This document shows, piece by piece, positions 6,243-6,307 of a DNA stretch of 6,307 bases. The notes under the pieces were generated by a model. The model was not told the origin of the DNA and ran no database searches. It saw nothing but the letters and a program-made list of their open reading frames with translations. The first letter of the stretch is position 1. Each line of letters begins with the position of its first letter. Location: contig NOLC01000123.1 in NCBI GenBank assembly GCA_002256595.1, positions 1-6,307 on the forward strand, written 5' to 3'. This stretch comes from Methanosaeta sp. NSP1 (lineage in GTDB: Archaea > Halobacteriota > Methanosarcinia > Methanotrichales > Methanotrichaceae). The translations under genes and the position numbers were made by a program.

Positions 6243-6247
6243 ACCTC
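6243..6247 (-). promoter_or_regulatory. Shine-Dalgarno site of the metal-binding protein gene
   Basis: GAGGT lies eight bases before ATG 6234 and matches the anti-Shine-Dalgarno end of archaeal 16S rRNA (CACCTCC). It supports this ATG over Met10. It directly follows the TAA of the possible upstream tail, reading TAAGAGGT. Confidence 0.7.
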
Positions 6248-6307
6248 TTAATCTTCTTTGCATTTGGATTCTTCTCCCTTCAATGGCATACGACCCAGCC
6301 CTTGGTC
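6248..6307 (-). other. Possible 3' tail of an upstream gene
   Basis: Reading from the right edge, one frame is open for 19 codons and ends at TAA (6250-6248), 13 bases before the binding-protein start. It ends in a charged stretch (GEESKCKED). A second frame ends earlier at a TGA, and the third runs on into the binding-protein gene. The piece is too short to identify, and the frame could be open by chance. If real, the metal operon continues upstream. Confidence 0.25.

Noticed and set aside
1..6307. CRISPR array, tRNA or rRNA gene, insertion sequence or attachment site
   Set aside because: No regularly spaced repeats, no tRNA-like cloverleaf seen, no transposase or integrase frame, and almost all bases are used by minus-strand genes with consistent composition.

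Overview
All genes supported here lie on the minus strand, so transcription runs from high to low coordinates. The window looks like a chromosomal segment of a methanogenic or related euryarchaeon. Three things point that way: an archaeal-type dihydropteroate synthase-like protein, Shine-Dalgarno sites of the GGTG/GAGGT kind together with a possible leaderless promoter, and an exported, tail-anchored, sequon-rich protein of the S-layer-related kind common next to ABC transporters in Methanosarcinia. The high GC content, with heavy use of GCC, CTG, ATC and ATA/AGG codons, would fit a Methanothrix-like genome. That genus-level guess is inference only.

Layout in transcription order. (1) 6307-6235: end of an upstream region, perhaps holding the last codons of an unseen gene, and the Shine-Dalgarno site of the next gene. 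(2) 6234-3766: a complete metal-uptake ABC operon made of a substrate-binding lipoprotein (ZnuA/TroA type), an ATPase (ZnuC type) and a permease (ZnuB type). The genes overlap by 4 and 8 bases, which indicates translational coupling. A His-His-His-Asp ligand set suggests zinc. (3) 3765-3697: a 69-base gap, the only real intergenic space. It holds a candidate TATA box 28 bases from the next start codon, overlapped by a short inverted repeat. (4) 3696-1010: a second ABC module, made of an exported membrane-anchored beta-sandwich protein with a cysteine cluster, an ABC-2 type ATPase and an ABC-2 type permease. The genes are 4-16 bases apart or overlapping. (5) 987 to the left edge: a dihydropteroate synthase-like gene, cut by the window at its 3' end, probably serving tetrahydromethanopterin-type cofactor synthesis.

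How they work together: the first three genes should form one high-affinity divalent-metal importer. The next three look like one separate transport unit, in which the ATPase and permease form an ABC-2 complex and the exported protein sits on the outer face of the same membrane. Its substrate cannot be read from the sequence. The pterin gene follows 22 bases after the permease and may be co-transcribed with it, but it shows no functional link.

I see no RNA gene, mobile element, CRISPR array or convincing terminator. The least explained element is the exported protein with its CxxCCxxxC cluster and its likely partnership with the ABC-2 transporter. I do not see a clearly novel system beyond that.
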